Source of the DNA: Paracoccaceae bacterium
GTDB taxonomy: Bacteria; Pseudomonadota; Alphaproteobacteria; Rhodobacterales; Rhodobacteraceae
Assembly (NCBI GenBank): GCA_029881635.1
Contig: JAOUMG010000015.1
Span: 1 to 12,664, forward strand
DNA length: 12,664 nt
Reading direction: 5' to 3'
Shown here: positions 1-6,674 of the stretch, piece after piece
Layout: every line of letters begins with the position of its first letter
Position numbering within the stretch: the stretch's first letter is position 1
Program-made: the position numbers and the translations under genes
The notes under the pieces: model-generated
Told to the model about the DNA's origin: nothing
The model's database searches: none
Seen by the model: only the letters and a program-made list of their open reading frames with translations

Positions 1-1241
1 AAAAGATACTGACGGGTATCGTCGATCCTGCCGCTTACGATCAGGTGATGGACGTGCTGGATGTGTGGTTCGACAGCGGATCAACCCATGCATTCGTGTT
101 GCGCGACCGAAAGGACGGGGCAGCGGACGGCATCGCCGACCTTTACCTTGAGGGTACCGACCAGCACCGCGGCTGGTTCCATTCCTCGATGCTGCAGGCC
201 TGCGGCACCAAGGGCCGGGCACCCTATCACGGTGTGCTGACCCATGGCTTCACGCTCGACGAGAAGGGCATGAAGATGTCCAAATCGCTTGGCAATACCG
301 TCGCCCCCCAGGCGGTGATCGACGAATACGGCGCCGATATCCTGCGGCTCTGGGTGGCGCAGTCGGACTATACGGTCGACCTGCGCATCGGGAAGGAAAT
401 CCTGAAGGGGACGGCGGACAGCTATCGCCGCCTGCGCAACACGATGCGCTTCCTGCTCGGCAACCTCGCCGGGTTTTCGGATGCGGAAAAGGTCGCGCCC
501 GCCGACATGCCGGAACTGGAACGCTGGGTTCTGCACCGGTTGGCCGAACTCGACCACATGGTGCGCAAGGGCTATGCGAAGTATGATTTTCAGGGGGTGT
601 TCCAGACCCTCTTCACCTTCTGCACCGTGGATCTTTCGGCGGTTTACTTCGATATCCGCAAGGATGTGCTTTATTGTGACGGGGCTGATAGTGCGACCCG
701 CCGCGCGGCGCGGACAGTGCTGGATATTCTCTTTCACCGGCTGACCACATGGCTGGCGCCGATCCTTGTCTTCACCATGGAAGATGTCTGGCTGTCGCGG
801 TTCCCCGGTGAAGGGAATTCGGTGCATCTGGAAGATATGCCGGCCGCACCTGCCGATTGGCTTGATGCGCCCCTTGCCCAGAAATGGGAGGCGGTCCGCC
901 GTGTCCGTCGTGTGGTGACGGCGGCCTTGGAAGTGCAGCGCACGGCCAAGGTTATCGGGTCCAGCCTCGAAGCGGCCCCGGTTGTGCATATCGACGACAA
1001 GGACGCGCTGGTGGCCCTGAAATCGGTGGATTTCGCCGATATCTGCATCACTTCGGGTGTGGTCCTGACCGGCGATCCGGCCCCGGCGGAAGCCTTCCGC
1101 CTGCCCGAAGTGCCGGGCGTGGGGGTCGTGTTCGAACTGGCGCCGGGTGACAAATGCCAGCGCTGCTGGAAGATCCTGCCCGATGTCGGGACGCACAAGC
1201 AGGCCGGCACTTGCCAGCGCTGCGACAGCGTATTGGCTTGA
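1..1241 (+). CDS. ileS: Isoleucyl-tRNA synthetase, C-terminal part (5' end outside window)
   Basis: Class I aminoacyl-tRNA synthetase that charges tRNA-Ile with isoleucine in the cytoplasm. Reading is open from the first complete codon at base 3, so the gene begins upstream; about 412 C-terminal residues are visible and the stop is TGA at 1239-1241. The sequence VLDVWFDSGS near the left edge is typical of the Ile/Val/Leu synthetase catalytic core. The KMSKS ATP-binding loop (GMKMSKSLGNT) follows at about 271-303. Next comes the anticodon-binding helical region, with ERWVLHRL near its start. The protein ends in a zinc-finger-like tail with two CQRC pairs (CQRCW and CQRCD), as in bacterial IleS. 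The Rossmann fold, HIGH motif and most of the editing domain lie outside the window. A stable hairpin follows 6 bases after the stop. The identification is very secure; only the 5' end is missing. Confidence 0.97.
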   Translation, partial: KILTGIVDPAAYDQVMDVLDVWFDSGSTHAFVLRDRKDGAADGIADLYLEGTDQHRGWFHSSMLQACGTKGRAPYHGVLTHGFTLDEKGMKMSKSLGNTVAPQAVIDEYGADILRLWVAQSDYTVDLRIGKEILKGTADSYRRLRNTMRFLLGNLAGFSDAEKVAPADMPELERWVLHRLAELDHMVRKGYAKYDFQGVFQTLFTFCTVDLSAVYFDIRKDVLYCDGADSATRRAARTVLDILFHRLTTWLAPILVFTMEDVWLSRFPGEGNSVHLEDMPAAPADWLDAPLAQKWEAVRRVRRVVTAALEVQRTAKVIGSSLEAAPVVHIDDKDALVALKSVDFADICITSGVVLTGDPAPAEAFRLPEVPGVGVVFELAPGDKCQRCWKILPDVGTHKQAGTCQRCDSVLA

Positions 1242-1246
1242 ACTGC

Positions 1247-1269
1247 GGGCAGGGCATCAGACCCTGCCC
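1247..1269. terminator. Hairpin between convergent ileS and DUF1127 gene, possible bidirectional terminator
   Basis: Perfect 8-bp inverted repeat GGGCAGGG (1247-1254) and CCCTGCCC (1262-1269) with a 7-base loop. It starts 6 bases after the ileS stop and lies 9 bases beyond the stop of the leftward DUF1127 gene, where a shared terminator is expected. No clear T-tract follows on either strand, so intrinsic termination is inferred from position and stem strength only. Confidence 0.5.
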
Positions 1270-1278
1270 ATTCAGTCA

Positions 1279-1440
1279 TCAGAAAACGCCAAACCGGCGG
1301 CGCAATTCATCACGCGTCATGCCGATGTCGCGGATCAGATGATCATCGGGGCGGCTCAGCAGGCGGCGGATCTGCCCGCGCGCCCGGAGGTTTTTCAGCC
1401 AAGGGATAAAGGCGGCGAAGAGGGTTTTCAGCAAGTGCAT
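1279..1440 (-). CDS. DUF1127 (YjiS-like) small basic protein, 53 aa
   Basis: Short leftward gene, ATG at 1440-1438 and TGA at 1281-1279, 53 residues. The first half (MHLLKTLFAAFIPWLKNLRA) is hydrophobic/basic. The second half carries the DUF1127 signature: an arginine-rich stretch, then PDDHLIRDIGMTRDELRRR. This matches the family pattern L-x-D-I-G-(L/M)-(T/S)-R-(D/E)-(E/D)-L. A Shine-Dalgarno-like GGAAA (complement of 1448-1452) sits 7 bases before the ATG. DUF1127 proteins are small and arginine-rich; in Rhodobacter sphaeroides (CcaF1) and Agrobacterium, members have been reported to affect RNA turnover, stress responses or metabolism. The gene is divergent from the LysR regulator at 1543, with 102 bases between them containing two inverted repeats, so control by that regulator is likely but inferred. 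No other reading of this stretch is convincing. Confidence 0.88.
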   Translation of the reverse strand: MHLLKTLFAAFIPWLKNLRARGQIRRLLSRPDDHLIRDIGMTRDELRRRFGVF

Positions 1441-1451
1441 GGGCAAGTTTC

Positions 1452-1472
1452 CAATCAGCTATGGACTGATTG
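1452..1472. promoter_or_regulatory. Inverted repeat CAATCAG-N7-CTGATTG in lysR/DUF1127 spacer
   Basis: Perfect 7-bp arms at 1452-1458 and 1466-1472 with a 7-base spacer. The repeat lies directly upstream of the DUF1127 start, next to its Shine-Dalgarno sequence. TGATTG recurs in the same orientation at 1509-1514, 42 bases away (close to four helical turns). This suits a LysR-type tetramer holding two sites, but binding is inferred. Confidence 0.5.
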
Positions 1473-1483
1473 TTGCTGGTGCA

Positions 1484-1512
1484 TTGACATCAAACAAACG
1501 AATAGGTTTGAT
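1484..1512 (+). promoter_or_regulatory. Candidate sigma70-type promoter of the lysR-ogt unit
   Basis: TTGACA at 1484-1489 is a perfect -35 hexamer. Exactly 17 bases later TTTGAT (1507-1512) matches the -10 consensus at 4 of 6 positions. This would start a transcript near 1519, about 24 bases before the lysR ATG. The -10 element lies inside the right arm of the 1489-1512 palindrome, an arrangement expected for autorepression. Confidence 0.5.
1489..1512. promoter_or_regulatory. Inverted repeat ATCAAAC-N10-GTTTGAT, probable LysR-type operator
   Basis: Perfect 7-bp arms at 1489-1495 and 1506-1512 around a 10-base spacer, centred between 1500 and 1501. The repeat fills the interval from the last base of the -35 hexamer to the end of the predicted -10. 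LysR-type regulators usually bind such interrupted dyads in the spacer to a divergent target and repress their own gene. That this LysR protein is the one that binds is inferred from position. Confidence 0.55.
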
Positions 1513-1542
1513 TGGTGCCATCTATTATTATGATGGCAGTCC

Positions 1543-2427
1543 ATGACCCTTCCGATTGACAGCGATCTGATGCGCAGCTTTCTCGCAGTGGCCGATAAGG
1601 GATCGGTCACGGCAGCGGCAGATGCCATCGGGCGCACCCAGTCAGCCGTCAGTATGCAGATTGCACGGTTGGAGGACTGCCTTGGCCAGCGCCTTTTTGA
1701 CCGCTTGCCGCGTGGTGTGGCCCTGACTGCGCGCGGCGCGCAGCTGATCCCTTATGCGCGACGGGTGGTGCGCCTGATGGAAGAGGCCGCGACAGCCCTG
1801 CGGTCGCGGCCGCTGGACGGTCCCGTGCGGATCGGTATCCCGCAGGATTACAGCGAAAGGGTACTGCCCCAGATTCTGGCCGACTTTGCAAAGCGCTATC
1901 CGGCGGTTGAGGTTACTGTCCGCTGCGACTATTCGGTGCCGCAACTGGCGGCGATGAAGGCGGGCGAACTTGATCTGGCGGTGGTTTTTGAATGGGAAAG
2001 GAACAAGTCAAAGGGCGAAGTGCTCTGTGTCGAACCGTCGGTCTGGGTCACATCCGAGAAACATGATCAGCACCTGCAAAAACCGTTGCCGATTGCGACC
2101 TACTTCAACTCCGACTGGTGTCAGGAACATCTGATCACATCGCTTGACCGGCATGGCATCGCTTACCGGGTGGCTTTTGAATGCGACACGGTGGGGGGGT
2201 TCCTTTCCGCCGTTCGTTCCGGGCTGGCGGTGGTGGGACTGTCGCGCAGTACCATCCCGGAAGGATGCCGCGAACTGACATTGGCAGACGGGTTCCCGAC
2301 GATCGACACATCGGCGGTCGTGCTGCACCAAAATCCACGCGGGACTTCGCCTGCGATCGAAGAACTGGCGGCGGGGATACGCGCGGCCTTTCGCCCCGGT
2401 GTCTTTGCGACAGGGGTCAGTCTGTGA
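1543..2427 (+). CDS. LysR-family transcriptional regulator
   Basis: Protein of 294 residues, normal for LysR-type regulators. The N-terminal winged helix-turn-helix spans about residues 8-67; the recognition-helix region TQSAVSMQIARLE (32-44) and LFDRLPRGVALTARG are typical. An effector-binding domain (periplasmic-binding-protein fold) starts near residue 93 with VRIGIPQDYSERVLPQIL. That opening and the VRCDYS strand resemble the LrhA/HexA-like branch, a moderate-confidence impression. The inducer cannot be read from the sequence. Several cysteines (residues 46 and 128, plus ones in VLCVEP, DWCQEH, FECDT and EGCREL) leave redox or metal effects open. The ATG at 1543 has no strong Shine-Dalgarno sequence. 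The gene is divergent from the DUF1127 gene and its stop overlaps the start of ogt, so the two are probably co-transcribed and coupled. Confidence 0.93.
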   Translation: MTLPIDSDLMRSFLAVADKGSVTAAADAIGRTQSAVSMQIARLEDCLGQRLFDRLPRGVALTARGAQLIPYARRVVRLMEEAATALRSRPLDGPVRIGIPQDYSERVLPQILADFAKRYPAVEVTVRCDYSVPQLAAMKAGELDLAVVFEWERNKSKGEVLCVEPSVWVTSEKHDQHLQKPLPIATYFNSDWCQEHLITSLDRHGIAYRVAFECDTVGGFLSAVRSGLAVVGLSRSTIPEGCRELTLADGFPTIDTSAVVLHQNPRGTSPAIEELAAGIRAAFRPGVFATGVSL

Positions 2428-2876
2428 CACGGCAAGCCACTTTTCCAAGCCCGTTCGGCCCCGTCACCGTTGTTGAGGAAGGCGGCGCCATCATCCGGCT
2501 TGAATGGGGCGGGCGGGCACAAGACGACACCCCGGTCTTGCACGCGGCCGGGGATCAACTGGCGCTGTATTTTGACCGAAGGTTGACAATCTTCGATCTG
2601 CCGATTGCCTTTCGTCCCGGCCTGACAGGCGATGTGCAGCGCGCGATGTGCGCCATTCCTTTTGGCGAAACCCGGACCTATGGCGACCTTGCCAAGGAAC
2701 TGGGCGTACCGGCCCAGGCCGTCGGCCAGGCCTGCGGGGCCAATCCGGTTCCGGTCATCGTGCCCTGCCACCGGATATTGGGCGCGCATGGTCTTGGCGG
2801 GTTTTCCGCACCGGGCGGAGTGGAAACCAAGGTGGCGCTGCTGAAACATGAAGGGGCAGCGTCACTGCTGATCTGA
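2424..2876 (+). CDS. ogt: Methylated-DNA--protein-cysteine S-methyltransferase (O6-alkylguanine repair)
   Basis: Suicide repair protein that moves alkyl groups from O6-alkylguanine (and O4-alkylthymine) in DNA to its own cysteine. The GTG start at 2424 overlaps the lysR stop (GTGA, 2424-2427) and has a GGGG stretch 8-10 bases upstream, giving 150 residues, close to the minimal Ogt length. The DNA-binding/active-site domain is intact: IPFGETRTYGDLA (78-90), AVGQACGANPVPVIVPCHR (99-117) with acceptor Cys115 in PCHR, then the GLGGFSAPGG glycine loop (123-132). The N-terminal domain is short and diverged, as in Ogt rather than Ada, and no Ada-type AraC domain is present. Translational coupling to a LysR regulator is unusual for this gene; alkylation response would normally come from Ada. 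Enzyme call very secure; the symbol could equally be given as mgt. Confidence 0.94.
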   Translation: MTRQATFPSPFGPVTVVEEGGAIIRLEWGGRAQDDTPVLHAAGDQLALYFDRRLTIFDLPIAFRPGLTGDVQRAMCAIPFGETRTYGDLAKELGVPAQAVGQACGANPVPVIVPCHRILGAHGLGGFSAPGGVETKVALLKHEGAASLLI

Positions 2877-4164
2877 CTTTCATTAGTGCCTGGGTTTGAG
2901 TTTCTGCTTTGCGGGACGAAGCCGTCGTTTGCGACGCGCCTAATGCACACTGAGAAATCTCTCGGAGCCGACGGAAGAACATGTATTGTTGGAGCGAGGA
3001 GCATTTATTGACATGAACATGAAACGAACTTCGCGCCCAACCACACTTGAAGAACTTGATACACTTTTTGCAAAGGTTTTTTCAAAGGAGTGCAGGGAAC
3101 ATGGGTTAGCCTTTCAACCGAATCCCACAGACATAATCATCACTCCCTTTGCCAAGTGCGGGACTACTTGGTTGCAACAGATCGCCCACGGCTTGCGGAC
3201 GCGGGGAAACATGGATTTCGAAGAGATTAGTAATGTAACACCTTGGATCGAGGTCGCATTGGACCTTGGCATCGATCTAGATGCTTCCCAAGTCGCTGAA
3301 CCGCGGGTCTTCAAGAGTCACCTCAGCTGGCGGGATGTGCCCAAGGGCGGGCGCTACATCGTCGCATTCCGCGCTCCATCGGATGCCTTCATATCGCTTT
3401 ACCGATTTTTCGAAGACTTCTTCTTTGAGCCGGGCAAGATAGATTTGGACACATTATTCCGATGGCGCAATCCGCCTGCCGAGATGGGCGAGCGAGGGTA
3501 CTGGCACCACTTGGCTTCATGGTGGGAGCAACGAAACAATCCCGATGTCCTAATACTCTGTTACGAAGATATGAGGGCAGATCTTCCCGAAACAGTGCGG
3601 CGCATTGCGTCGTTCATGGATATTGCGCTTGACGACGAACTGTTCGCCCGTGTGGTACGGCAAGCCTCGCGGCAGTTCATGTTGGAGCATAAGGACCAGT
3701 TTGGCGAAGCCCCTTTTCGGCGTCTGATGTCTCAGCGGATGGGTCTGCCTTTTGATGGTAACGCCTATAAGGTCACGTCTGGCGTGCGCGAAGACCCGAA
3801 ATATAAACTCACAGCGGCACACGAACAGGAGCTGGATAATATATGGCAGGCGCAGATAGCCAGCCGGTTCGGTTTGGAGAGCTACGAAGATTTGAGGCAT
3901 GAAATTCGAGCCCAGTAACAAGTAGCTTAACTTTATCACGGGCAGCTTCTTTCAGGAAACACGCTGCCAGGACGATCTGCTTCGCATTGAGACCATAGAG
4001 ATTGCGTGTCGGCAGCGAATCTCCTGCGGTTAAAGCATGCGGTCGATCTCTGGCAAATCTGTTTTGGGTTCAAAGCGGAATTTCGAGCGACGCAATCCGA
4101 CCTTCTCGTAGCTTGTTTTCGCAGGGCCTCATCGCTACCAATCACCGGGGGCAGAGGAACCGTC
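2877..4164. other. AT-richer patch around the sulfotransferase gene, probably acquired
   Basis: Base composition changes here. Direct counts give 26/60 G+C at 3061-3120 and 31/60 at 3541-3600, against 38/60 at 4501-4560 in the next gene. The patch holds one cargo gene between two core genes. Its 246-base tail (3919-4164) has no convincing gene on either strand: a six-base stem, GGCAGC (3941-3946) with GCTGCC (3963-3968), with TTTC/GAAA pairing inside, and only short open frames of unconvincing composition. I found no flanking direct repeat, tRNA or transposase, so the mode of entry is unknown. Confidence 0.5.
3013..3918 (+). CDS. PAPS-dependent sulfotransferase family protein
   Basis: Transfers a sulfuryl group from PAPS to a hydroxyl or amine acceptor; the acceptor is unknown. 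The 301 residues fit the Sulfotransfer_1 family. Visible elements: the 5'-phosphosulfate-binding loop PFAKCGTTWLQ (45-55, with Lys48 and Trp53); the KSH motif with candidate catalytic base His103; the 3'-phosphate-binding segment FRAPSDAFISLYRFF (119-133, with Arg120 and Ser128); YEDMRADL (184-191), as in cytosolic sulfotransferases; and a C-terminal GVREDPKYKLT nucleotide-side loop. ATG 3013 is chosen because GAGGAG lies at 2996-3001. TTG 2986 would add nine residues, and ATG 3019 is possible. No signal peptide or membrane segment is seen, so it is probably cytosolic. Unlike its neighbours it is AT-richer, with codons such as ATA and GTA, suggesting acquisition. It stands alone, so no pathway partner indicates the substrate. 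Confidence 0.87.
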   Translation: MNMKRTSRPTTLEELDTLFAKVFSKECREHGLAFQPNPTDIIITPFAKCGTTWLQQIAHGLRTRGNMDFEEISNVTPWIEVALDLGIDLDASQVAEPRVFKSHLSWRDVPKGGRYIVAFRAPSDAFISLYRFFEDFFFEPGKIDLDTLFRWRNPPAEMGERGYWHHLASWWEQRNNPDVLILCYEDMRADLPETVRRIASFMDIALDDELFARVVRQASRQFMLEHKDQFGEAPFRRLMSQRMGLPFDGNAYKVTSGVREDPKYKLTAAHEQELDNIWQAQIASRFGLESYEDLRHEIRAQ

Positions 4165-5001
4165 ATGAGCATTTTCGTATTTCTGGCGGTACTGGGTGCA
4201 GCACTTCTTCACGCGACATGGAATGCGTTGGTAAAGGTCGGCACGAACCGGGTTGGCACGATGATGGTGCTGTCGGGGGTGCAGGGGCTGATCGGGCTGG
4301 CGGTCGTGGCGACGCAAGCGATGCCCGCAGCAGCCGTCTGGCCCTGGCTGATCGCTTCGGGCGTGATCCATTCGGCCTATAAGCTGTTTCTGACCTTTGC
4401 TTATGAACATGGCGACCTGAGCCGGGTCTATCCGCTGGCGCGCGGTACAGCGCCGATGATCACGCTCATTGTGGGTGCATTGTGGCTGGGCGAGGTTGTG
4501 AGGACTTCCGAGGCGCTGGGCATTCTGGTGCTGGGTCTTGGCATCCTGATGCTGGCGCGCGGGGTCTGGACCAGCGGTGAAAGCCGCAAGATGCTGCCCT
4601 TTGCCTTTGGGGCTGCCTGTGCCACGGCAGGTTATACGCTGGTTGACGGGCTCGGCGCGCGGGTGGCGGGGAATGCCACGCAGTTCGTGGGCTGGCTCTT
4701 CGTTCTCGACGGGATCATCTTTGCCGCTGCAATGCTGGGGCTGAGGGGGCGGGGCGCATTGCCGGGAAAAGGCCGGATCTGGCTGCTGGGCAGCCTTGGG
4801 GCGGCAGCATCATACGCATCCTATGCCGTCGCTGTCTGGGCGATGACCCTGGCCCCGATCGCGCTGGTCGCGGCATTGCGCGAAACCTCGATCTTGTTTG
4901 CGGTGGTGATCGGCTGGATCACCTTTGGCGAACGGATGACACGCGCCAAGGCGATTTCGGTTGCCTTGATTGCGACGGGTGTCGTGCTGACGCGGTTATG
5001 A
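4165..5001 (+). CDS. EamA-family (DMT superfamily) inner-membrane permease
   Basis: Predicted metabolite transporter or exporter of 278 residues with about ten hydrophobic helices and two EamA repeats, the usual DMT size and plan. The first helix begins right after the start (MSIFVFLAVLGAALLHATWNALVK), with the HATWNALVK motif common in EamA proteins. The repeat-1 end, YPLARGTAPMITLIVGALWLGE, and the repeat-2 end, LRETSILFAVVIGWITFGERM, are the duplicated signature segments with the conserved glutamate. ATG 4165 is chosen because AGAGGA at 4153-4158 lies 6 bases upstream and the hydrophobic sequence starts there; open frame continues back to 4006, but that stretch is low-GC and uncharacteristic. 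The substrate cannot be predicted. The stop (4999-5001) overlaps tail-to-tail with that of pcs. Confidence 0.9.
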   Translation: MSIFVFLAVLGAALLHATWNALVKVGTNRVGTMMVLSGVQGLIGLAVVATQAMPAAAVWPWLIASGVIHSAYKLFLTFAYEHGDLSRVYPLARGTAPMITLIVGALWLGEVVRTSEALGILVLGLGILMLARGVWTSGESRKMLPFAFGAACATAGYTLVDGLGARVAGNATQFVGWLFVLDGIIFAAAMLGLRGRGALPGKGRIWLLGSLGAAASYASYAVAVWAMTLAPIALVAALRETSILFAVVIGWITFGERMTRAKAISVALIATGVVLTRL

Positions 5002-5697
5002 TTGCCGACCCGTATTGGGGAACATTTCTTGTATGATCCCGGCAACGAGCAGGTAGATGGAAGTGACAGCCAGCCCCCAATGTGCCAGCTCGCCGGGTGC
5101 GAAATCGACCCAGGCGGCACGCCCGGCGAAAATGACCCAGGCCAATGCGACTGGCAGTGTGATCCAGCGCCAGCGTTCGGTCCTGACCGGGTGCACGAAT
5201 TTGAGGTTGGTGAACATCGATGCGGCAAGCGCCACGATGATCGCCAGCATTACGTAGAAATTCGGTTCAAGCGCAAAGAGAACCAGAACCACCATGTTCC
5301 AGCAGGCCGGAAAGCCGGCAAAGGAATTGTCGGTGGTCTTCATCCGGGTATCGACGAAGTAAATCACGCTTGCATAGGTGATTACGATAATGGCCAGCCA
5401 CCCGGTCCAGCCGGGCAGTAGGCCAGACTGGAAAAGGGCAAAGGCCGGGATGAAGACATAGGTAAGATAGTCAATGATCAGGTCCAGCAGAACCCCGTCA
5501 TAGGTCGGCCAGTTGGTCTTGACGTGATAATGCCGGGCAAGGGGGCCATCGACCCCGTCCACGATCAGTGCGACAACAAGCCAAAGAAACATCAGGCTCC
5601 ACTGTTCCTCGACCGCGGCCAACATGGCCAGCATTGCGAGAACCGCGCCGGTGCCAGTAAGAAGGTGCACCAATAAGGCTTTGATCGCAGGGGTCAT
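4996..5697 (-). CDS. pcs: Phosphatidylcholine synthase
   Basis: Inner-membrane CDP-alcohol phosphotransferase that makes phosphatidylcholine in one step from CDP-diacylglycerol and free choline, typical of alphaproteobacteria. The 233-residue protein has about eight hydrophobic helices. The catalytic motif is explicit: Asp50-Gly51-x2-Ala54-Arg55, twelve residues, then Gly68-x3-Asp72-x3-Asp76. The x12 spacing, rather than the usual x8, is the mark of Pcs within the superfamily and separates it from PgsA and PssA. The surrounding DGVLLDLIIDYLTYVFIPAFAL is characteristic. ATG at 5697-5695 has AAGGA just upstream. It is last in the leftward tal-DUF484-xerC-pcs run, 37 bases after xerC. It needs choline, so uptake genes should exist elsewhere in the genome. 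Confidence 0.96.
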   Translation of the reverse strand: MTPAIKALLVHLLTGTGAVLAMLAMLAAVEEQWSLMFLWLVVALIVDGVDGPLARHYHVKTNWPTYDGVLLDLIIDYLTYVFIPAFALFQSGLLPGWTGWLAIIVITYASVIYFVDTRMKTTDNSFAGFPACWNMVVLVLFALEPNFYVMLAIIVALAASMFTNLKFVHPVRTERWRWITLPVALAWVIFAGRAAWVDFAPGELAHWGLAVTSIYLLVAGIIQEMFPNTGRQS

Positions 5698-5734
5698 GTT
5701 TTCCTTTCAGGCCGTTTGCAGCCCGTTGAACCGG

Positions 5735-6664
5735 TCAAGCGCGCGGGTGCGCTTTGGCGTAGATTTCCATCAGGCGTGTGGTGTCGACAGCCGTATACCC
5801 TTGCGTGGTTGAAAGCGAGGCGTGGCCCAGAAGCTCCTGAATAGCCCGCAGATCACCCCCGGCCGACAAAAGATGTGTAGCAAAGCTGTGGCGCATAGCA
5901 TGTGGCGTGGCGGAGGCAGGCAAGCCAAGACCGCTGCGGGTCATTTCCATCGCCCGCGCGATCAGCCGCGGATTGAGCGGGCCGCCCCTTGCCCCGCGGA
6001 ACAACGCGGCGGCAGGTTCATCCTCAACCGGAAAGGGGCAAAGCTCCACATAGGCGGCGACGGCATCGCGTGCGGCGGGCAGAACCGGGACCATGCGCTC
6101 TTTGTCCCCCTTGCCCCGGATGCGCAGCACCTGCGGCAGCGGGCTGGAGGCGCCGGTCAGCCCAAGCGCCTCGGATATGCGCAATCCGCATCCGTAAAGG
6201 AGGGTGATCACCGCCGTATCGCGCGCGGCCACCCATTCCTCACGGGCAAATTCACCGACGCTGCTGATGACATCGCGGGCGGCGTCCTCTGACAGGGGGC
6301 GCGGCAGTTTGCGTTGGAATTTCGGGCTGCGGGCGGCAAGAATGGCGGTCGGTTCAAAACCTTCGCGCTCGGCCAGCCAGCGCACAAAGCTTTTGATGGC
6401 CGATAGCGTCCGGGCGAGTGACCGTGCACTGGTTCCGCGGCTGCGTTCATGGGCCATGAATGCACGCATGTCACTTTGGGTGATCTTGGCGATCTGTCCT
6501 GACCCAAGGCTGCCAACCAGATGCTGCGTCATGAATGAGATGAAGGCCGAAACATCCGCGCGATAGGCTTTGACCGTGTGGGCCGATGCCCCGTCCAATG
6601 CCACGATCTGTTCAAGCCATGTCGCAAGCGCATCACGCAAGGCAGGGGACAGGACAAGATTCAT
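5735..6664 (-). CDS. xerC: Tyrosine recombinase XerC
   Basis: Site-specific recombinase that, with XerD, resolves chromosome dimers at dif during division. The 309 residues have an N-terminal SAM-like core-binding domain (about 5-105, including HTVKAYRADVSAF and ARTLSAIKSFVRWL) and a C-terminal catalytic domain. All catalytic residues are present: Arg162 (GCGLRISEAL), Lys185 (RGKGDKER), His255 and Arg258 (HAMRHSFATHLL), His281 (LLGHASLSTTQ) and nucleophile Tyr290. The start at 6664 is chosen because GAGGGG lies six bases before that ATG, 10 bases past the DUF484 stop; an in-frame ATG at 6706 would overlap that gene. A neighbouring DUF484 gene is the usual context for XerC in proteobacteria, which favours XerC over XerD or a phage integrase. 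No attachment site is seen nearby. Confidence 0.95.
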   Translation of the reverse strand: MNLVLSPALRDALATWLEQIVALDGASAHTVKAYRADVSAFISFMTQHLVGSLGSGQIAKITQSDMRAFMAHERSRGTSARSLARTLSAIKSFVRWLAEREGFEPTAILAARSPKFQRKLPRPLSEDAARDVISSVGEFAREEWVAARDTAVITLLYGCGLRISEALGLTGASSPLPQVLRIRGKGDKERMVPVLPAARDAVAAYVELCPFPVEDEPAAALFRGARGGPLNPRLIARAMEMTRSGLGLPASATPHAMRHSFATHLLSAGGDLRAIQELLGHASLSTTQGYTAVDTTRLMEIYAKAHPRA

Positions 6665-6674
6665 CGCCGGCCCC

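Noticed and set aside
81..1196. 371-aa open frame on the minus strand
   Set aside because: It is antisense to ileS, whose motifs are unmistakable. Its composition (rich in His, Arg, Gln and Gly) is typical of a shadow frame in GC-rich DNA.
2163..2849. 228-aa minus-strand frame opposite lysR and ogt
   Set aside because: Shadow frame: the plus strand carries two recognised genes here, and this frame shows no family motif.
2923..2936. CGTCG-TTTG-CGACG hairpin after ogt
   Set aside because: The stem is only 5 bp and no T-run follows; too weak to call a terminator.
4006..4164. In-frame 53-codon N-terminal extension of the EamA permease
   Set aside because: It has no family-like sequence, lies in the low-GC patch, and ATG 4165 has a good ribosome-binding site right before the first membrane helix.
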